Shown: positions 59,343 to 64,000 of the stretch, piece after piece
Position numbering within the stretch: the first letter of the stretch is position 1
Layout of the letters: every line of letters starts with the position of its first letter
Assembly (NCBI GenBank): GCA_961205875.1
Contig: OY540816.1
Coordinates: 14,394,701 to 14,458,700 of the forward strand
Length of the DNA stretch: 64,000 nucleotides
Origin: Sialis fuliginosa
Lineage: Eukaryota; Arthropoda; Insecta; Megaloptera; Sialidae
Reading direction: 5' to 3'
Made by a program: the position numbers and the translations under genes
The notes under the pieces: model-generated
Database searches by the model: none
Seen by the model: the letters and a program-made list of their open reading frames with translations, nothing else
Told to the model about the DNA's origin: nothing

Positions 59343-59880
59343 AGGTACTGCCACCAGTTATGGCCGCTATAAGAGCAAGGTTTACTGTTTTTGTGATTGA
59401 CAGGCTTCTTTTTTGTAATTCTCATGAACTCATGTTACTAATAAAACAAGTAACTCTTTATTTAATCAATTTAATTAACAAAGTCTGCAAATATAGTTTG
59501 TTTTTTTAAATTCAAGCCTTTTATTTTGTTCATGCTTTTTTCCAGTAATTACAAAGGTAAAATCAGTAATGAGCACGCAGTGATGGACACTTGCTAATGA
59601 TAAGTACTACGACACAAAAGATATAAAAGAAAGAATCGTCAAATTTGAAATAATGTAAAGCAGTTGCTATGATAATATTATAATTAATAAATAAATAATT
59701 CTAATAATTAGTTTAAATGTCCACCATTTTGACACCTATCGGCCGATTACCATCAAATTACTTTGTAAGACAGTCAAATATGTATATAGATTGACATTCA
59801 GAAATGGTAGTAATCAAATATCAACAAATATTTCTAATTCAGTATATTTAATTAAAGAATAGCCATTACTGAGGTCATAT
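59343..59880 (+). mobile_element. M1-family MITE, right end missing
   Basis: AGGTACTGCCACCAGTTATG at the left (preceded by CA instead of TA), the full body, then AGCCATTACTGAGGTCATAT, after which the last 25 bp or so of the family are lost. Confidence 0.9.
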
Positions 59881-61073
59881 TACTTAAACATTTTTAACAT
59901 TTAATAATAAAAACATTATAAAATAAAATATACTCATATTTATTAAATAGATGGACTGTATGAACTAACTCTAAATCATATCTACAAACACAAACTTTTT
60001 ATTAATTTGTATTATCTTGAACATAGTATTTGAAATAGCATTACTCATTATTTGTTTCTATTTATAGAAAATTTAACGCCAAATTCTAGTAAATGTGACT
60101 TAAAATTCGATTATTTCTACGAGCTAGTATTATTATACTTTATCTTGGTATTTTATAATAATATGTCATACGATTTCTAATCTGAACAGATAAATTCTTG
60201 AGTGATATCAAACCAAATTACTTTGATGTAAATTGCGTTCATTTAGCTAACGTTTCGACACGCATTAGCGTGAGTATTTCCGGACATAAATTAAAATTGC
60301 ATAAATTAGATAGAAATTTTAGCTATTTTTTGTTCTCGCTGGCAACAAACATATTTTAATGATCTTAAAATGAATCTTGGCATCGATTTGGTCATTTTAT
60401 CAGCAGATTACAGTAGATATCATTCTGCATAAATTGACGCGGTTTACACCCAGAAGACAAGACTTATTTCATTTACAAAATATTTCAAAAATATGAGAAA
60501 TTTAAAGCATCACTTCCGGATATTCTTCAAATAACGATACAAATCTTTGATATTTTATTTTTCTACTGTTACATCTAACTGTAAAATCTTTTATTATCAA
60601 TAACAAAAAAAAATGTACAAAACACACCGACGTTTCGGCACGATTGTGCTATTATATCTTGGACAATTAACATCTAGCAAATAACCAACGTAATCTGTGT
60701 GTGTTATCACTTAATAAATGACAATTGATGGTGTGCGCAGTATCGAATCTGCTTAATCTTTACGGTCCAGCAATCGCGTGAACTATTTCTACCAAGCATG
60801 AGATTAAATTAGAACTAAATGAGTAATGAAATATTATTTATACGGTCAGTGAATCGTATATGTATCAATAAATATTGTTTGCGGACGGTGCATGATTTAC
60901 AATGTTTGTATGCGTTGAATAAGTAACAGTCATTAAAATAGGAGCATTTTGAAATATTCATTGTCAGTTAAACATTTTGCATATTTTTATAATTGCAGTT
61001 TGCATAGTGACACACTTTTACATCAAATACAGTATAACTTCTCAAAACCGATTATTTATATTTAAATATCTAC
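59881..61073. other. AT-rich DNA with two CGAAACG hairpin motifs
   Basis: On the minus strand GCACAATCGTGCCGAAACGT (about 60632-60655) and CACGCTAATGCGTGTCGAAA continuing CGTTA (about 60249-60275) each place CGAAACG after a stable short hairpin, as in the stem II/GAAA part of hammerhead ribozymes. The CUGANGA part is not evident in either. Otherwise no genes. Confidence 0.35.
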
Positions 61074-61530
61074 CATGGGACTTTCTTATACGTTCTTATA
61101 TTGACAGTGAAAAGTGCACGTGTTTCTTATTTTATTAAAACATATTTCTGACAAATTATAGATAATAATATTTTCTACAACACACATATCAAATGAATTT
61201 TTTAACGTAAAATTAAACCGGAAACGGATGTTTACTCAATTTTTGAATTTTCGAATTATTTTTGAAATTAGAAAAAATGTTTGAGATAAGAACGGTCGAG
61301 TATATTTACAGTGTCCAAGATAAGCGTAAAATGCATGGGGATTTCCTAAACGGAAAAGATACAAATTCGGTTAAATGAGATTAATTATTTGTAAGGAAGG
61401 GGTGAGTATTACTACATCAAAAAAATAAGTTTTCTTCCCAGACAAAAATTAATCTTAAATATAAAATTTTACCCTTCTATATACGATTTATCGTATTCGG
61501 GTTACAGTGCTTACAGACAGACATATATAC
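61074..61530. repeat. R8 repeat region, second copy
   Basis: CCATGGGACTTTCTTATACG near the left matches 17605 and 17690. AAATTAGAAAAAATGTTTGA matches near 17505. The right part, ending CAGACAGACATATATAC, matches 17335-17440 in the opposite orientation. This is a rearranged repeat rather than a single intact element. Confidence 0.55.
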
Positions 61531-62317
61531 AAAACCATGAACGGTTTTATCAAATACTAATTGTTTTAATAATGGGTTGTACATTGGGTTGGAAATTTAA
61601 AAGTAAAGTTACTGAAATTTTCATGATGATAATGATTAAAATTAAATATTAAAAAAGTCGAATTGAATCTTTTTTAGTTATAGATACCTCAAAATTGCAT
61701 TTGCTATCAATCAAAATACTTTGTAATTAATTTTTGTATAATATAATATAAAAAAAAATTATTCTATTTATTCTTCAACTAAATAAGTTGGAGCACTAAA
61801 ATTAAAAAAAAATCAACAGAAAGTCCATTTATAATTTCTGAACAACTCATGTATGGTAATTTGAAAAGAAGACTTCCTCTATTTTTGTGGACACTTTAAC
61901 AAGATAAACGTTGTAAATGGTAGCTTTTACCTACAATAATCTAATCATTCTGATTAATTATGCGTGAACAAACATGGTCTGTTTGTATGTGTGTAGGTGA
62001 AAGCAAGCGACAACGGGTGGTCTGTAGTTTGGATGTAGGAGTACCCCATCTCTCAAGCTTCTTCTTGTGTAGTTTGTTCTAATTAATTAGTGTTGTATTA
62101 ACGGTACTAAATTGTTATTATTAGAATGTTCATAAATTCATTTTGTATTTACAAGAATCTAGTAATTGTTGTTGTGTTGTAATAATAATAATTTGTCTTG
62201 TAATAGATTCATATATTAAATTTCAATTATAACTAAAAAGTTATATTTTAAAATAGCAATTATAATTAACATATAGGTACTAATTTTCTTATACATAAAA
62301 TATAAATGTTATGTATT
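61531..62317. other. AT-rich DNA, no gene recognised
   Basis: About 61975-62060 is less AT-rich (GCGACAACGGGTGGTCTGTA) but holds no frame of note. Confidence 0.45.
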
Positions 62318-62480
62318 GGGCTGCATACAAGACGAGAGTCAGGTAAGTCTCGTTTCGTCTCGGTTTTTAAAACTAAAGTCTTGTATCAATCTCGTCCCGT
62401 AAAAATTGAAGCCATCTCGTATCGGTCTCGTCTCGTTCACATGACCGAGGCCGATACGAAATAGAAGACTCTCGACGATA
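62318..62480. repeat. GAGAC/GTCTC-rich repeat, copy 3
   Basis: GGGCTGCATACAAGACGAGA at the left, then repeated variants of GTCTCGTTTCGTCTCGG, and GACCGAGGCCGATACGAAAT near the right. GGGCTGCA plus GAGACGAG at the edge also occurs, in complement, at 40715-40735. Confidence 0.55.
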
Positions 62481-62579
62481 TTTATATATATATAAATATA
62501 GAACCAAATAGAGATAGAATAATTTAGAATAATAAAACAGATATTTAATGTTTATTAATTTATATCTCATAAACTAGAC

Positions 62580-62825
62580 AAACAGTGGGCAACCTCCGGC
62601 TCAAGGGCCAACTCCGGTCCGCGAGATATTTAGAAGAAATATAATAATATAATAATAAATTATAATAAATAAATATTTTCAAAAAGAAAAACTTGATGTA
62701 ATTCGTTTTATTTCAACTAAACACATATAGAAACATCTTGTGTCCATTAACTGCTATGGCCCACGGATAAAACGTAAATCTTATTCTGACCCGTGTTATA
62801 TAATACAAACGGTTGCCCACCCCTG
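62580..62825. mobile_element. Non-autonomous hAT element, 246 bp, perfect 8-bp duplication
   Basis: The right terminus GGTTGCCCACCCCTG and the left AAACAGTGGGCAACC pair over GTGGGCAACC with a worn outer end on the left. AACTAGAC flanks it on both sides (62572-62579 and 62826-62833). Inside are GGCTCAAGGGCCAACTCCGG and CTATGGCCCACGG, as in Charlie-type hAT MITEs. Confidence 0.9.
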
Positions 62826-62833
62826 AACTAGAC

Positions 62834-63660
62834 AATGAATTCTCCTAAAATTTTCAATAAGGTGTACCTATTTCTATATTTTTCTACTTTGGTAGAATTC
62901 TTTATGAAAATCCTCGTTATTTGTTATTATTTGGCATAACTGATTCTAAATCAAAAATATTAAACCTTAATAAAATTCTAAACAGTCAATTTTTAAATTT
63001 TATCTATAGGTAATTACACATGGAAATAAACTGATTATTAATCAGTAAATAATTTCAAGAATTTCTTAAAAAACCGCTACAGGTGTATGACTATTTGAAT
63101 AAGTATTAAATAAGTAAGTATTAATTCCTCCCCTCTTCAAAAAATGAATACAAAAAATATCACTTTTTTATACTCACAAGTAAAAAATCAATGTCACATT
63201 TTTTACTTTAAATCACAAGTAGAATAAAACAATACATAATAATCGTCTTTTAACTCTTCATGTAATGAAAATTTAATCACAGAAAATAACTGTTATTTAT
63301 TACACATATTATACGACGTAATGGTAATGATATGGGCCATGTAACATAAAATAAAAAATAGTAGTGCATTACCAGAATAACTTGATATATTGTAATTATC
63401 CATTTAAAAGGGACTGAAAAAAATGTATAATAAAAGGTTTGACTCTTGTAAATGTATGTAATTTTATGCAGAATTGAATTCTAAGAACAAAGATGTTCTC
63501 TTTTTTATTTATTTGTTTGAATTATAAAGAATTTCATGCTGAATTTTAAATTGCAAGTCTTAAAACTATTGTTCGATGCTGTTTTATAATAAATAAATGT
63601 TTTTATTCTTTTTATGTAATATTAAAAATTGTTATTTTAATAGTTGATGATGTTGTAGGT
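62834..63660. other. AT-rich DNA, nothing recognised
   Basis: AT-rich sequence leading into the retrotransposon tail. No repeat shared with the window was noted. Confidence 0.5.
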
Positions 63661-63894
63661 ACCTACATTTCTTGTAGCGATGAAGAAGAAATTCCACAGT
63701 ATCTCTACAAGATTAAAACATTGGATAATCATTTGTGCGACTGTAACAACCGCACCATATGTGACATCAACCACATTATAATGGAATGTCCTAAATATAA
63801 CAAGGAAAGAACTAAATTGCGTGAAAATATCAAAGAAAAATCCATACAGCAATGGATAAATGCATATGAATTAAAATTTATGAAGGTATTTTGA
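63661..63894 (+). CDS. C-terminal tail of a non-LTR retrotransposon ORF2 (5' truncated)
   Basis: A reading frame, open from about 63550 and clearly coding-like from 63661, runs to TGA at 63892-63894. It contains a cysteine-histidine cluster, LCDCNNRTICDINHIIMECP, with the order C-x-C, then H-x4-C, followed by KYNKERTKLRENI. This pattern (C.C ... H....CP ... R..L) is the zinc-knuckle-like segment after the reverse transcriptase and RNase H region in Jockey/I/R1-type LINE proteins. The reverse transcriptase itself is absent, as in typical 5'-truncated copies. No in-frame ATG lies before the motif. An acceptor-like TTTTAATAG or TTTCTTGTAG upstream would also allow an exon reading. The fragment is not autonomous. 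Confidence 0.6.
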   Translation, partial: TYISCSDEEEIPQYLYKIKTLDNHLCDCNNRTICDINHIIMECPKYNKERTKLRENIKEKSIQQWINAYELKFMKVF

Positions 63895-64000
63895 ACTGTT
63901 TTCTCAAAACATACGTTTTTTTAAAACACTGAATATTTCGGAGGGGTAAATTATATGAAATATGATATAAAAATGGTTTACTTTGTGTTGTAAGCATGAA

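Overview
The window is eukaryotic nuclear DNA, about three-quarters A+T by eye, with no complete protein-coding gene I can support and no rRNA, tRNA gene, CRISPR array or bacterial-type operon. Several dispersed repeats match sequences I associate with arthropod, and especially moth and butterfly, genomes: a GGTTCCG...GGAACCCT element with GACAGACAGAC runs, a 'GCGGCTTCGCCCGCG' element, an 'ACCGACTTCAAAAAAGGA'-type element, and a short CCTAA (insect telomere-type) run. I infer an insect, probably a lepidopteran; this rests on recalled repeat types, not on a search.

Most of what can be annotated is the remains of DNA transposons. Non-autonomous hAT-type elements are the clearest. Those at 27863-28963, 13772-14058 and 62580-62825 have perfect 8-bp target-site duplications, and those at 10881-11120, 12265-12477 and 39359-39579 match at 7 of 8 bases. 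A pogo/Tigger-type element lies at 37418-37994 with TA on both sides. A TA-flanked MITE family (M1, termini AGGTACTGGCACCA) occurs eight times (6089, 9661, 19813, 41223, 43722, 52358, 53519, 59343). A second MITE family (M2, termini TGTCCGGTAT) occurs four or five times, and one copy is split by an 841-bp hairpin-forming insertion.

Layout. 1-4 kb: AT-rich DNA with a small coding-like frame, then the M2 element carrying a nested giant inverted repeat. 6-10.2 kb: M1 copies and one R4 copy. 10.27-10.47 kb: a GC-rich, promoter-like island with an NRF-1-type palindrome. 10.9-15.1 kb: three TSD-bounded hAT elements and another R4 copy. 16-21.3 kb: insect-type dispersed repeats, including one that has amplified a 66-bp segment in tandem. 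27.5-29.7 kb: an R4 copy split by inserted DNA, including the hAT element that is mostly one long hairpin. 34-36.7 kb: less AT-rich islands with coding-like frames, then another hAT element. 37.4-44.3 kb: pogo/Tigger element, hAT element, M1 copies and the 830-bp palindrome-rich element. 45-55.4 kb: more repeats, two overlapping small reading frames, one candidate initial exon, and a tRNA-like stretch beside a hAT end. 55.4-64 kb: mostly plain AT-rich DNA, one M1 copy, one small hAT element, and at the right edge the C-terminal coding tail of a non-LTR retrotransposon.

No set of genes working together is visible. The window reads as a transposon-rich intergenic region or a long intron. The structures most worth following are the palindrome-rich element at 41688-42517, the long hairpins at 28063-28808 and 3185-4025, and the GC-rich island near 10.3 kb.
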